Source: JAXGXQ01 sp040772685
Lineage (GTDB): Bacteria > Bacillota > Clostridia > Saccharofermentanales > UBA5734
Assembly (NCBI GenBank): GCA_040772685.1
Contig: JAXGXQ010000003.1
Coordinates: 124,001-188,000, forward strand
Reading direction: 5' to 3'
Length of the DNA: 64,000 nucleotides
In this document: one piece after another, positions 42,962 to 52,049 of the stretch
Layout: each line of letters begins with the position of its first letter
Numbering within the stretch: the first letter of the stretch is position 1
Position numbers and translations under genes: made by a program
Notes under the pieces: model-generated
Databases searched by the model: none
What the model was told of the DNA's origin: nothing
The model's input: only the letters and a program-made list of their open reading frames with translations

Positions 42962-45004
42962 ATGACAGCACAGACGCTTTCTTACTTAATACGTTACCTC
43001 ATGATCCCACTGCTGGTTATTCTTGTCTGGGTCCTGTTGCGCGACGCATTGATAACTTTACGCAGAGCTATGCGCCGTACTATCCAGCCAGCCCGGGATG
43101 TTTTCTTGCTGGGCGAAACAAGAACCGGCACCGGGCTTTTGAATTTGCCTGTTTATTCAATGACAACTATCGGCCGGGCACAATCCAGTGACATCCGCCT
43201 GCGAAACGAAAATATCGCTCAACGGCACGCCATGATCTACCTGTTTGACGGCGAATGGTTTCTCAGGCCGTTGACCCGAAACAACCCAGTCTTCATTAAC
43301 GGTGTGAGGATAAATTCCCCGACGCCGCTTGAGGATCAGGATGAAATCACTCTCAACGACCACAAGCTGACATTTATGTACTCCCCTGAATACACTCCCC
43401 TGATGGCAGAACAAGACGCCTGGGCTAATGCCGCCTACGCCTACTCCGAGAAACGAGGCAGTGCCAATGCTTACAGCGGCACTGCACTCACTCCGCATCA
43501 GACTGTTGCAAGCCAGGCCAATGCCCAAACCCAGCCGGAAACCCCAGCTGTTGATTATGATACGCCTGCGCCTGCAGAAAACGTCGAGTATCCTGCCCCT
43601 CGTAAGCGGCTGCCAACAACATCCTGGTTGCTTTTCAACATCTTGCTGATCGCCAGTTGCGGCGTCAGCCTGTTGCTGATTCCTGATTCGATCACCATTG
43701 TCACTTATTCAATCGCGATCTGGTATTTTGCTTTTTTTCTAATCAGCAATTTTTATCTGCTGGTTTTACCGCGTGCCTTTAAAGGCTTGGACCCGGTCTT
43801 GCTTTTATGTTTTCTTATACTCACAATGATCGGCTTGATCATCCAGACACGGCTGGCTGTTCCGGAGAGTATTATGGCGGCGGAAAATATTTTCGGCCCG
43901 GATTTTCTCGGACGTTTTGCTTCTGAACTGAAAAGTATTGCCCGGGCAATCGGGTCGGTTTTCGGAGGCACCAGGCCGGCAGCGCAGACAAGCATTGATC
44001 CGGCATTTGCTGAACACGTGCAAACGATTTTTTCCAGTCTCAATGCGCAATACATCTCAATAGCAGTCGGTATGCTCCTGCTTGTCCCGACAATCCTGTT
44101 TATTGCCCGCACCCACGGAGTCGAGTTGTTCATCCCACTGTGCGCAATCCTGACACCGCTGATGCTGCTGGCAACACTGGTACTTGGCAACGGTGCCGAT
44201 TCACATGGCGCCACTTTATGGATCAACATCGGCGGTTTTTCACTGCAGCTGACAGAATTCGCCAAAATAACTTACCTGATTGTTGTGGCCGGATTCTTCA
44301 AGAACCGCCCCAGCCGGCGTATGCAGTTGTTCTTCGCGGCCTGGGCCGGGTTTGTCTTCTTCTTGATCATGCTGCTGCCTGATCTGGGTTCAGCCATGAT
44401 TCTGCTGCCGACCACTTTGCTGGTTTATGTTGTGATGACTTCGGAATATATTACTACTCTGCTGCTACTTTTGGGCGGCACCGGCCTGGGAGCTTTGGCC
44501 ATTGCTGTTTTCCCTCACGTACAAAGGCGCTTGATCGGTTGGACCACGCTGTGGACTGAAGTGAATGACAGCAACCGGCAAATTGTCTACGGTTTGCAGG
44601 CAATGGTGCGCGGCGGCCTGCTCGGGCGCGGGCTTGGCAATGGCAGCCCCGGTGGCATTCCGCTGGCATCTTCTGACATGATTTTCTCTGTTGTGTGTGA
44701 AGAGCTGGGTTTGCTGACGGGCTTATCAATAGTTGTAATTTTTATAATCATCTGGCTGCGGGGCACAACAATAACAGTGCTGGCACCGGACGGCTTTCGC
44801 TCCAGCCTGGCCCTGGCAATCGGGACTATGCTGTTCGTTGAGGCCATTATTGTTATCGGCGGTACCACAGGCCTGATTCCACTCACTGGCGCTACTTTGC
44901 CGATGATCGCCAAGGGCGGCAGCTCGGCGCTGGCTAAGCTGCTGATGTTGGGAATTTTGCTTGGACTGTCTACTCAACCGCGCCAAAGGCGGGTGAACGT
45001 ATGA
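42962..45004 (+). CDS. FHA domain fused to FtsW/RodA/SpoVE glycosyltransferase
   Basis: 680 residues. One membrane segment (about 13-28), a forkhead-associated domain (about 60-140) with GR at 71-72, RH at 88-89 and NG at 113-114 (phosphothreonine-binding sites), a Gln/Pro/Ala linker (about 150-215), then a SEDS-family integral membrane domain (about 220-670). LLPDLGSAMILLP carries the catalytic-Asp motif of peptidoglycan polymerases. The fusion would link septal or side-wall glycan synthesis to Ser/Thr kinase signalling. The next gene encodes the partner transpeptidase with a 4-base ATGA overlap. No clear ribosome site at the ATG. Confidence 0.93.
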   Translation: MTAQTLSYLIRYLMIPLLVILVWVLLRDALITLRRAMRRTIQPARDVFLLGETRTGTGLLNLPVYSMTTIGRAQSSDIRLRNENIAQRHAMIYLFDGEWFLRPLTRNNPVFINGVRINSPTPLEDQDEITLNDHKLTFMYSPEYTPLMAEQDAWANAAYAYSEKRGSANAYSGTALTPHQTVASQANAQTQPETPAVDYDTPAPAENVEYPAPRKRLPTTSWLLFNILLIASCGVSLLLIPDSITIVTYSIAIWYFAFFLISNFYLLVLPRAFKGLDPVLLLCFLILTMIGLIIQTRLAVPESIMAAENIFGPDFLGRFASELKSIARAIGSVFGGTRPAAQTSIDPAFAEHVQTIFSSLNAQYISIAVGMLLLVPTILFIARTHGVELFIPLCAILTPLMLLATLVLGNGADSHGATLWINIGGFSLQLTEFAKITYLIVVAGFFKNRPSRRMQLFFAAWAGFVFFLIMLLPDLGSAMILLPTTLLVYVVMTSEYITTLLLLLGGTGLGALAIAVFPHVQRRLIGWTTLWTEVNDSNRQIVYGLQAMVRGGLLGRGLGNGSPGGIPLASSDMIFSVVCEELGLLTGLSIVVIFIIIWLRGTTITVLAPDGFRSSLALAIGTMLFVEAIIVIGGTTGLIPLTGATLPMIAKGGSSALAKLLMLGILLGLSTQPRQRRVNV

Positions 45005-46395
45005 AGCAGTTAATGCGCAACCTGAAACTGTTGCTGGTGTTATTCCTGATTGTCTCAGTTGCCATGCTGGGAGGTTTGGTGTTCCAGCAGTATCGCAGCC
45101 GTAATGCCTTCTATGTGGCAGCCGGCGAAAACAAAGCGGCTTTGCGCAGCCGTTACGCCCAGGCCGGGGATATTGTCTCGTCAGACGGAGTGGCGCTGGC
45201 TACGAGCGAAAGCGGCAGCCGCCGTTATGCCAGCGACCGTACCCTCGCTATGGCGGCGCTGCACATTGTCGGCGACTACACGCACAACATCGACAACACG
45301 ATCGAAGCAAGGTATCAGGGCGTCCTGACTGGCTCGGACCGAAATTTGCTGCACCAGTTTTATCTGGATTTCACCGGCCGCGGCTTAACTGGCGACGATG
45401 TTCACTTAACAATCGACAGTCGCCTGACTAAGCAGGCTTATCAGCTGATGAAAGGACGTCGCGGCGCAATTGTACTGCTTAATTACGAAACAGGCGCTAT
45501 CCTGGCTTCAGTCAGCTCCCCCAGCACTTCACCGCAATCCGTAATTGATTTCAAGGATATTCCTGAAGGCTCACTGTTTAATCGCGCTTTGCGCGGGGTC
45601 TATGCCCCAGGTTCTTTATTTAAGATAGTAACTGCGTCCGCCTGGATGAATGCTGAGAATTATGATCCTGAACGTGTAGTCTTATGTAATGGGGAATCAA
45701 CTGTTTCGCCAGACGGTGCCAACGAAAGCGGAAAAGGGCACGGTGAAGTGAACCTGAGCAGTGCCTTCCGCCAATCCTGCAACGTATACTTTGGCGAAAT
45801 TGGCGCGCAGCTGGGTGGTTCGCAGCTTGAACTTGCGGCCAGCCGCCTCGGCTGGCTTGATCTGATCTCAGTCGATAAACTTAATACCACACGAGGCCGA
45901 ATCAGAACCGCCAACGATAATACCGCGATGTCGTGGTTGGCAATTGGCCAACCTTCGGCTGAAACTCAGCTAAGCTCAACACCGTTGCAGCTGGCATTGT
46001 TGGCTGGTGCAATCGGCAACGGCGGGGTTATGCAGACTCCTCACATTATCGATTACCTGAAAGATCCACTCGACATGAAATACCAAAACCTGAAGCCTTC
46101 CGCGCTTAAAACGGTCATGACGGCTGATGAGGCGTCAGCCCTGGAAGAAATGATGCTTTCAGTTGTTAACAGCGGCACAGGTAGATCCGCCAGAGTAACC
46201 GGAGCCAGGATCGCCGGTAAAACCGGCACAGTTGAAGTTTCCGGCCAAAAGAATAACAACGCGCTTTTTGTGGGTTATGTTGCCGATGGCAAAAAACCTC
46301 TGGCGATAGCAGTAGTGGTGGAAGAAGGCGGATCCGGCGGAAGTGTAGCGGCTCCAATAGCTGCCAGCCTGTTGAAAGCTGCCCTGGCACAGTAA
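45001..46395 (+). CDS. Class B penicillin-binding protein (PbpA/PBP2-like transpeptidase)
   Basis: 464 residues. N-terminal membrane anchor (about 8-30), a short linker domain (RSRYAQAGDIVSSDGVAL), then the transpeptidase: active Ser in GSLFKIVTA (S-x-x-K), SCN in FRQSCNVYFGE and KTG in AGKTGTVEV. It cross-links peptidoglycan outside the membrane and pairs with the SEDS protein encoded immediately upstream (translationally coupled). The gene order FHA, FtsW, PbpA is like that of the actinobacterial fhaB-rodA-pbpA locus. A shortened pedestal domain makes it smaller than typical PBP2. Likely mecillinam/beta-lactam target family. Confidence 0.94.
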   Translation: MKQLMRNLKLLLVLFLIVSVAMLGGLVFQQYRSRNAFYVAAGENKAALRSRYAQAGDIVSSDGVALATSESGSRRYASDRTLAMAALHIVGDYTHNIDNTIEARYQGVLTGSDRNLLHQFYLDFTGRGLTGDDVHLTIDSRLTKQAYQLMKGRRGAIVLLNYETGAILASVSSPSTSPQSVIDFKDIPEGSLFNRALRGVYAPGSLFKIVTASAWMNAENYDPERVVLCNGESTVSPDGANESGKGHGEVNLSSAFRQSCNVYFGEIGAQLGGSQLELAASRLGWLDLISVDKLNTTRGRIRTANDNTAMSWLAIGQPSAETQLSSTPLQLALLAGAIGNGGVMQTPHIIDYLKDPLDMKYQNLKPSALKTVMTADEASALEEMMLSVVNSGTGRSARVTGARIAGKTGTVEVSGQKNNNALFVGYVADGKKPLAIAVVVEEGGSGGSVAAPIAASLLKAALAQ

Positions 46396-46418
46396 ACAGC
46401 TCGGCCAGGCGCAGCAAA

Positions 46419-46441
46419 GCAGCTTTAGCGAGTAAAGCTGC
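46419..46441. terminator. Hairpin between convergent genes
   Basis: GCAGCTTTA (46419-46427) pairs perfectly with TAAAGCTGC (46433-46441) around a GCGAG loop. It separates the PBP and nuclease genes. The T-run is poor on both sides, so termination is likely but not certain. Confidence 0.5.
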
Positions 46442-46461
46442 CTTCTCATTTATTTGTCGAA

Positions 46462-47352
46462 TTAATTCCCTGACCACATGCCTGTTTTTGAATTCTTAGC
46501 CTGCTGTTCCCATAATTCAAACTGGGCAGCGTATTTGTTGTCATCTCCAACTTCAATGAATTCACCGTAGCCATTTTTAATCAACAGAGCGCTGAGATTG
46601 GTACTGGCGAGTGTTGCCGGAGAAATTTCATTTGGTATATGCAGCCAGACATAACGCAGTAATCGGTCATAGCGATCTGTATCAGAATTATCTTTTTCCA
46701 GATACACAGTTTTCCCTTTAAGCAGGCGTGTAGTAAATACTGTTGCCTGATCCGCGTAATATTCAGCGGGCTGTCCGTTCAGCGGTTTTTCGGGGGTGTC
46801 AACGCCAATGAACCGCAGGGTTACCGGCTTATTTTCTATAAGCACCCTCACAGTATCGCCGTCAATTACTGATTCCACCACAACCTGTTCAAAGTCATAA
46901 CCGTCCGTCAGGCGAAATGCGTTTGAGTTGATCGCCGCCAGTTCCAGCTTCCCTTCGTGTTCCTGAACCTTGCCGCTGACTTCATACTCTTCGCCAACAG
47001 ATAAGGCCAGCAAATCAACCTCGGTTTCACGGCGGATGTAAACCGGTAACTCACCAGTACTGTCAGTTAGCGTTACCAGCGCATGACCGCTGTCATATCG
47101 GCGAACCTGTCTGATTGTTCCTTTCACCGTAATCTCTTTGTCGAGATCACTTGAAGTTACAGCAGCCAGTTCAGTCGCGTTGACTGGAGCTGAAGTTGAA
47201 TTACTCAGCTCTGTTTCCAGTTCAGTACCCGGTAACAAACAGCCGCTTAAGCTTAACGACAGAAAAACAACAAGCAGAAAACTCCAAAGCCGCATAGCTG
47301 CTTTGGAATTTCCCAGTTCAGGTTGGTTGCGAAATAAATATTCAGGTTTCAT
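46462..47352 (-). CDS. Thermonuclease (SNase)-like lipoprotein with OB fold
   Basis: 296 residues. A lipoprotein signal (MRLWSFLLVVFLSLSLSGC, Cys about 38) implies surface anchoring. Residues about 65-145 are an OB-fold module (ITVKGTIRQVRRYDSGHALVTL). Residues about 155-290 are staphylococcal-nuclease-like: VIDGDTVRV, RFIGVDTPE (D and E), and YDRLLRYVWL (Arg), which are the catalytic Ca-binding and Arg positions. It would degrade DNA or RNA outside the cell, for nucleotide salvage or defence. The start is uncertain: the ATG at 47352 has a weak site and M20 begins the better signal peptide. It lies 16 bases behind the P-type ATPase gene. Confidence 0.9.
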   Translation of the reverse strand: MKPEYLFRNQPELGNSKAAMRLWSFLLVVFLSLSLSGCLLPGTELETELSNSTSAPVNATELAAVTSSDLDKEITVKGTIRQVRRYDSGHALVTLTDSTGELPVYIRRETEVDLLALSVGEEYEVSGKVQEHEGKLELAAINSNAFRLTDGYDFEQVVVESVIDGDTVRVLIENKPVTLRFIGVDTPEKPLNGQPAEYYADQATVFTTRLLKGKTVYLEKDNSDTDRYDRLLRYVWLHIPNEISPATLASTNLSALLIKNGYGEFIEVGDDNKYAAQFELWEQQAKNSKTGMWSGN

Positions 47353-47368
47353 CAGAAGTTATCTTAGC

Positions 47369-49351
47369 TTAATCACTAATCCTTAACAAGCGGGCGTTGA
47401 TCGCGACAATGATCGTGCTCAAAGACATAAATACCGCACCCAGCGCCGGTGAGATGACGATTCCCTGATCATAGAGAATGCCTGCTGCCAGTGGTAACGC
47501 GATTATATTATAAGCAGTTGCCCAAATCAGGTTCTGGATCATTTTACGATAGGTTGCCCGCGACAGCTTCAGAATACTGACAACATCAAGCGGGTCACTT
47601 CGGACCAGTATAACGTCAGCAGTCTCAATTGCCACATCTGTTCCAGCGCCGATCGCGATGCCCAAATCTGCTTGCGCCAGAGCGGGGGCGTCATTGACAC
47701 CATCGCCTGCCATCGCCACTCGCCTGCCTTCCCGTTGCAGATCAGTGATTATCTCTGCTTTATCCTGGGGCAGAACTTCCGCAATTACTTTATCAATTTT
47801 TACTTGTTCGGCAATGTAAGCGGCGGCACGTGGATTATCACCAGTGAGCATAATTGGCTCTACCTGCATCTCTTTCAGCTCTGTGACAGCCTGTTTTGCA
47901 GATTCGCGAACCAGGTCAGCTAAAGCCAAGGCTCCCAGCAGGCTTCTGCCATCCACCACAAAAACCACTGTTTTACCCGCCGCTGCCAGGCTGTCGAAAG
48001 CAGCTTCATCAAAAACTATTCCCTTGTCGCGTACAGCGCCAGGGCTTAAAATGCTCAAGTTTCGCTCATCTACAGTAGCCATCAGCCCCTGGCCGGTAAG
48101 ATTGCGATAATTGCTGACCGGCAAGAGCTGCAGGCCCCGCTGCTCAGCTTCTCTGACAATACCGTGAGCGATTGGATGCTCGGAATTTGCTTCAATTGAA
48201 TAAGCCAGAGTCAGCAATTCATTTTCTGCAATCGCCATTGGAATAATATCTGTCAATCCGAATTGCCCCTGTGTCAGAGTTCCGGTTTTATCAAATACAA
48301 CAGCATTCAGATTGCGGGCATTTTCGAAAGCAGCGCGATCGCGAATCAGGAGGCCTTTGTTGGCACCGATGCTGGTAGAAATTGCCGTTACCAAAGGGAT
48401 CGCCAGCCCCAGCGCATGAGGGCAGGAGATCACAATTACTGTAACCGCGCGTTCAACAGCAAACTCAATCCCGCGATCGAGCAGCATCCAGGCAGCAAAG
48501 GTGATCAGCCCGGCCGTTACAGCGATATAAAAGAGCCAACGGGCGGCAATATCCGCCAACCGCTGGGTATGTGATTTGGAGGCCTGGGCCTCACGTACCA
48601 TGTGAATAACCTGCGATAAAAAAGTATCTTCGCCTGTCCTGCTGACAGTAAAGCTGAGAATTCCGTCACCGTTAATCGAGCCGCCAATTAATTCATCTCC
48701 GGCTTGCTTTTCGACTGGAACCGATTCGCCTGTGATCATCGCTTCATCAACGGCGGAGTGACCAGCGAAAATTTCGCCATCAATAGGCACCTTTTCTCCA
48801 GGCTTAACCAGCACTTTGTCACCGGTTTTTAATTCAGCAAGCGGAATCTCTTTTGTACTACCATCAGGCTGGATAAGATGAGCTGTTTCCGGCATTAGCT
48901 TCACAAGTTCGTCTAAAGCGCGGGAGGCTCCAATAACTGAGCGCATTTCAATCCAGTGTCCCAGAAGCATAACTACGATCAAAGTCGCAAGTTCCCAGAA
49001 AAAATCGTTACCTCGACCAACAATGATAACGAATGTACTGTAGACGTAAGAAACAATAATCGCCAGGGCAATCAGCGTCATCATGGCAGGCGAACGTTGC
49101 TTGAGTTCGTCTACCGCTCCAGTTAGAAATGGCTTGCCGCCATAGATAAAAAGTACAGTTGACAATCCCAGCAGCAGCCAGCGGTCACCGCTGAAGCTCC
49201 AGTCAACGTTGAGGAACATTTGGATCATCGGAGAAAGGGCTAAAATTGGCACCATCAGAATCAGCGAGACAAAAAATCGGCGTTTGAAATCTTCCACCAT
49301 GTGGGCATGATGATCCATGTGGTCATGATTAATATGCTTATCATCATCCAT
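47369..49351 (-). CDS. P1B-type copper/silver-transporting ATPase, CopB type
   Basis: 660 residues, membrane efflux pump. The N-terminus is short and His-rich (HINHDHMDHHAHM), with no CxxC domain. TGES (actuator), CPHALGLAIPLV in the transport helix, DKTGTLTQGQFG (phosphorylated Asp), SEHPIAHGIV and GDGVNDAPALAQADLGIAIG are all present. The CPH motif rather than CPC places it in the CopB group (Cu/Ag export), a functional inference from known families. No copper-sensing regulator is adjacent. Ribosome site AAGGAG. The downstream nuclease may be co-transcribed. Confidence 0.93.
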   Translation of the reverse strand: MDDDKHINHDHMDHHAHMVEDFKRRFFVSLILMVPILALSPMIQMFLNVDWSFSGDRWLLLGLSTVLFIYGGKPFLTGAVDELKQRSPAMMTLIALAIIVSYVYSTFVIIVGRGNDFFWELATLIVVMLLGHWIEMRSVIGASRALDELVKLMPETAHLIQPDGSTKEIPLAELKTGDKVLVKPGEKVPIDGEIFAGHSAVDEAMITGESVPVEKQAGDELIGGSINGDGILSFTVSRTGEDTFLSQVIHMVREAQASKSHTQRLADIAARWLFYIAVTAGLITFAAWMLLDRGIEFAVERAVTVIVISCPHALGLAIPLVTAISTSIGANKGLLIRDRAAFENARNLNAVVFDKTGTLTQGQFGLTDIIPMAIAENELLTLAYSIEANSEHPIAHGIVREAEQRGLQLLPVSNYRNLTGQGLMATVDERNLSILSPGAVRDKGIVFDEAAFDSLAAAGKTVVFVVDGRSLLGALALADLVRESAKQAVTELKEMQVEPIMLTGDNPRAAAYIAEQVKIDKVIAEVLPQDKAEIITDLQREGRRVAMAGDGVNDAPALAQADLGIAIGAGTDVAIETADVILVRSDPLDVVSILKLSRATYRKMIQNLIWATAYNIIALPLAAGILYDQGIVISPALGAVFMSLSTIIVAINARLLRISD

Positions 49352-49652
49352 ATGCTTTTTCTCCTTATCTTAATCTGGCAAATCAACCAGCCGCTATTTC
49401 GAATGTTGAAGAAATCTGTTTCGTAAGTAAAAATATCAAACTCAATTTGAATATAAATATAATATGTTTTGTTTTATTTTACAGTTTCTCCGGTTACCTG
49501 CATTCTGTCTTTGCAGCCTGTAACCATGAGCGCCTGCTGCTGAATTACTGATCCTCTCAGCCTCACAGACAATAGAGAAAAAAATATGCACTCCAGATGC
49601 CGGTTAATCAGCATGGAGTGCATATCAAATTAATGTAACAAATTATTTTAGG
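49352..49652. other. Intergenic region before the copper ATPase
   Basis: 301 bases. The right-hand part is the terminator of the cysteine-type operon (49584-49625). The left part, A/T-rich (about 49420-49485), probably contains the ATPase promoter, but I could not pick a convincing -35/-10 pair or a copper-responsive operator. No gene seen. Confidence 0.4.
49584..49625 (-). terminator. Terminator of the thiazoline/cysteine operon
   Basis: ATATGCACTCCA (49584-49595) pairs perfectly with TGGAGTGCATAT (49614-49625), extended inside by ATGC/GCAT. Read on the minus strand it is followed by T7. It lies 28 bases after the stop of the URO-D-fold gene. Confidence 0.93.
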
Positions 49653-50612
49653 CTATTTTTTGTAACTTTCTGTCGCAGCAACAGCGATCCTGATTCTGTC
49701 CATGTCAATATCGGGAGGCAAAGTGCAGTCAGCGCCGAGGTAGAAAGAATCATTGCTCATTTCGTCCAGAATCGCGTGAACTGCAGCGGTGATTTCCGCT
49801 TCTGAACCGTCGACGAGCACGCCGGAACGATCATCCAGACCACCCAGCAGGCTTTTGCCCGGGAAAAGCTTTTTGCCTTCCGTCAGCGAAGGATTGTCGG
49901 CAAAAATGCCCCAGTTAACTACGGTGCCGGGGTAGCCCTGAAAACGTTCCAAATTGACTTGCTCTTTGCAAATGTGCAGAACATTGAAGCCTTCAAGCCT
50001 CGTTGCTGCTTTCAGTATCTCCAGTTCTAAAGGACGTACCAGTTCAGCGAATTCGCTGTCAGTATACATGAAACGTTCACCACCAAGAGCAGCATAGTAG
50101 ATGCCGTCAGCGCCTGCTTCAATGCTCGCTTTGGTAAGTTCCAACAGGTAATCGGCAATGTAGCGGAACGCCTGTTTCATACCTTCGGGATTCTCGCGAT
50201 AATGTTTTACCAGGATTTGTCTGTTCGCATTGTATTGATCCATGCCGTTTATCATGTGCGAGGCACAGGCAACCACGCCGTGAATTGTGGCAACCAGAAC
50301 GGCTTCACCCGCCATAGCGTCAGAAATCGCTTTAATCAGTTCCACCTGGCGTTTAAAATAGGCGGAATCAGTATCGATCGGCTTTACGTTAGACCAGTCA
50401 GCTGCTGTTTTTAAGCTGAGATCCTGAGGGATCAGGTTTTCATTCATGATTTTGCAGATATCGGTTTTGCTCTCCCGGAAAAATTCGAGATGCCTTTTTA
50501 TCGCTGCTTCGCCAAAGAAGGCTTCCTTTTCGAAATGCAGCCAAAACCCAGAGGGAATTCTGTCGGGTTTTTGCCCATTTAAAACTGCCATGACTCTTTC
50601 ACGCTTGTTCAT
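49653..50612 (-). CDS. URO-D-fold protein, corrinoid methyltransferase-like
   Basis: 319 residues of the uroporphyrinogen decarboxylase superfamily (RVMAVLNGQKPDRIPSGFW at the start). It has His213 and Cys215 (VLHICKE) and Cys296 (LGADCTLP), the HxC...C zinc pattern of MtaA/MtbA/CmuA-type methyltransferases, whose zinc activates a thiol acceptor. Heme-pathway HemE lacks this. No corrinoid protein is nearby, so the donor is unknown. It is the last gene of the operon, 23 bases after the cysteine desulfidase gene, with ribosome site GGGAGGA. A role in S-methylation or demethylation of a thiol fits the context but is inference. Confidence 0.85.
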   Translation of the reverse strand: MNKRERVMAVLNGQKPDRIPSGFWLHFEKEAFFGEAAIKRHLEFFRESKTDICKIMNENLIPQDLSLKTAADWSNVKPIDTDSAYFKRQVELIKAISDAMAGEAVLVATIHGVVACASHMINGMDQYNANRQILVKHYRENPEGMKQAFRYIADYLLELTKASIEAGADGIYYAALGGERFMYTDSEFAELVRPLELEILKAATRLEGFNVLHICKEQVNLERFQGYPGTVVNWGIFADNPSLTEGKKLFPGKSLLGGLDDRSGVLVDGSEAEITAAVHAILDEMSNDSFYLGADCTLPPDIDMDRIRIAVAATESYKK

Positions 50613-50635
50613 AAATCCTCCCGCAGGTATTATAT

Positions 50636-51919
50636 CTAATGCTGTTCATCCTCAATCATTATATTCAGGATTTCAATATCAGTTTCTTTCATGCCTTCAC
50701 GGCCCATCCGGCCTACACTCTCGATGGTCTGCTCAATATTATTCTTAACCAGACCTTCACCCGGTGCAAAAGTCCTGTCCTTACGGCTCATCTCAAATGC
50801 CATAATTGCAGCATCAACCGACGAGGCGATTTTAGCGGCGCAGGAAGGTTTGGCGCCGTCACATACTATTCCGCCGACATTGGCTATAGTATTCGTAATT
50901 GTTTCGGATATTTCTTCTATGCCATATCCGTGGAGATAGGCAATGCCGGCACCACTGCCCGCAGCCGCGCTGACAGCACCGCAATATGCGGAAAGACGAC
51001 CGATCTGGTTTTTCTGGTGGATCGACACCAGGTTGCTGATTACCAGGGCGCGGTACATTTTTTCAAGGCCAGTATCAAGTTCAAGCGCGTATTCAATAAC
51101 AGGCAGCGAGACAGTAATTCCCTGATTGCCGCTGCCGCTGTTAATTACAACCGGCAGGGAACAGCCGCTCATTCTGGCATCAGAGCCGGCAGCCGCGCGT
51201 GCTTTGGCCCGATTGCGGATGTCTGTCCCAAAAACCTCGATCAGAGTCCTGCCAACATTAGCACCCCAATCATGTTTCAAACCTTCGTCTGAAATCGCGA
51301 TATTCAATCGGATCTGATTTTCGAGCAGTTCTTTGACATCTTCGATCGCAACTTCGTTAGCAAAATCCAGAATTCCTTGAATCGTCAGCTGATCGTACTG
51401 AATTTCTGATTCCTGAACATCGTTCTTATCGTCCAGTTCGAAGAGAACTGTCCCGTTTTTTTCAATTTTGGTAATGTGGGTATGTTCAGATTTAATCTCT
51501 ACGCTTGAATAATCGCCGTTTGCCTCCAGCCGGGCAATAATATGCAGGCTTTCCTTATCCTTAATCAAGCTGACTTTACAGATTCCTTTTTCAAGCAAGC
51601 GGTTTGTCTCAACCCGGTGCTCGTCCGTAATTTCTTCAAGAACTTCCAACCCAACGTCAGCATTGCCGCCTACAGCGCCAAGTACAGCCGATGCTTCTAT
51701 ACCTTTCAGCCCGCCGCTGTTAGGAACAGTGACGCCCTTCACATTCTTGATAATATTGCCGCTGCACTGCATTTCAATGCGTTCCGGCATCTGACCCAGC
51801 ACCTGGCGTGCTTTTGCTGCGGCGTAAGCAACCGCGATCGGCTCTGTGCAGCCTAATGCAGGCACAAGCTCATATTTTAGAATTTTTAAGTAATTATCGT
51901 AAATGCTCCGGTCAATCAT
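50636..51919 (-). CDS. cyuA: L-cysteine desulfidase family protein (CyuA/YhaM type)
   Basis: 427 residues of the UPF0597/CyuA family; known members split L-cysteine to pyruvate, ammonia and sulfide using an oxygen-sensitive 4Fe-4S cluster, with no PLP. The cysteines expected to hold the cluster are visible: Cys24 in ALGCTEPIAVAY and the pair in GIVCDGAKPSCAAKI (C-x6-C), plus YCGAVSAAAGSGAGI. Related members are annotated as serine dehydratase alpha-like, which would be the alternative. It follows the ATC-hydrolase-like gene after a 130-base spacer with a long hairpin. Ribosome site AAGGAG. Confidence 0.88.
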   Translation of the reverse strand: MIDRSIYDNYLKILKYELVPALGCTEPIAVAYAAAKARQVLGQMPERIEMQCSGNIIKNVKGVTVPNSGGLKGIEASAVLGAVGGNADVGLEVLEEITDEHRVETNRLLEKGICKVSLIKDKESLHIIARLEANGDYSSVEIKSEHTHITKIEKNGTVLFELDDKNDVQESEIQYDQLTIQGILDFANEVAIEDVKELLENQIRLNIAISDEGLKHDWGANVGRTLIEVFGTDIRNRAKARAAAGSDARMSGCSLPVVINSGSGNQGITVSLPVIEYALELDTGLEKMYRALVISNLVSIHQKNQIGRLSAYCGAVSAAAGSGAGIAYLHGYGIEEISETITNTIANVGGIVCDGAKPSCAAKIASSVDAAIMAFEMSRKDRTFAPGEGLVKNNIEQTIESVGRMGREGMKETDIEILNIMIEDEQH

Positions 51920-51974
51920 AGACGCTCCTTCATGCTGGTTTGAGTCTGCAATCTGTGTTTATTCTTTGGCGCGT

Positions 51975-52019
51975 CTCAAATGAGAGAGGGACAATTAATG
52001 TCCCTCTGCAACATTTGAG
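51975..52019 (-). repeat. Two-part hairpin inside the operon
   Basis: Inner stem AGAGGGACA (51985-51993) with TGTCCCTCT (51999-52007); outer stem CTCAAATG (51975-51982) with CATTTGAG (52012-52019). Both are perfect, with small internal bulges. There is no T-run. It lies between the ATC-hydrolase-like and desulfidase genes and may set mRNA processing or relative expression. Confidence 0.7.
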
Positions 52020-52049
52020 GATGCACGTTTTTAGATGATACTCAGTTAA

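Noticed and set aside
49653..50612. Heme-pathway uroporphyrinogen decarboxylase (hemE)
   Set aside because: No other heme genes nearby, and the HxC...C zinc motif points to the methyltransferase branch of the fold.
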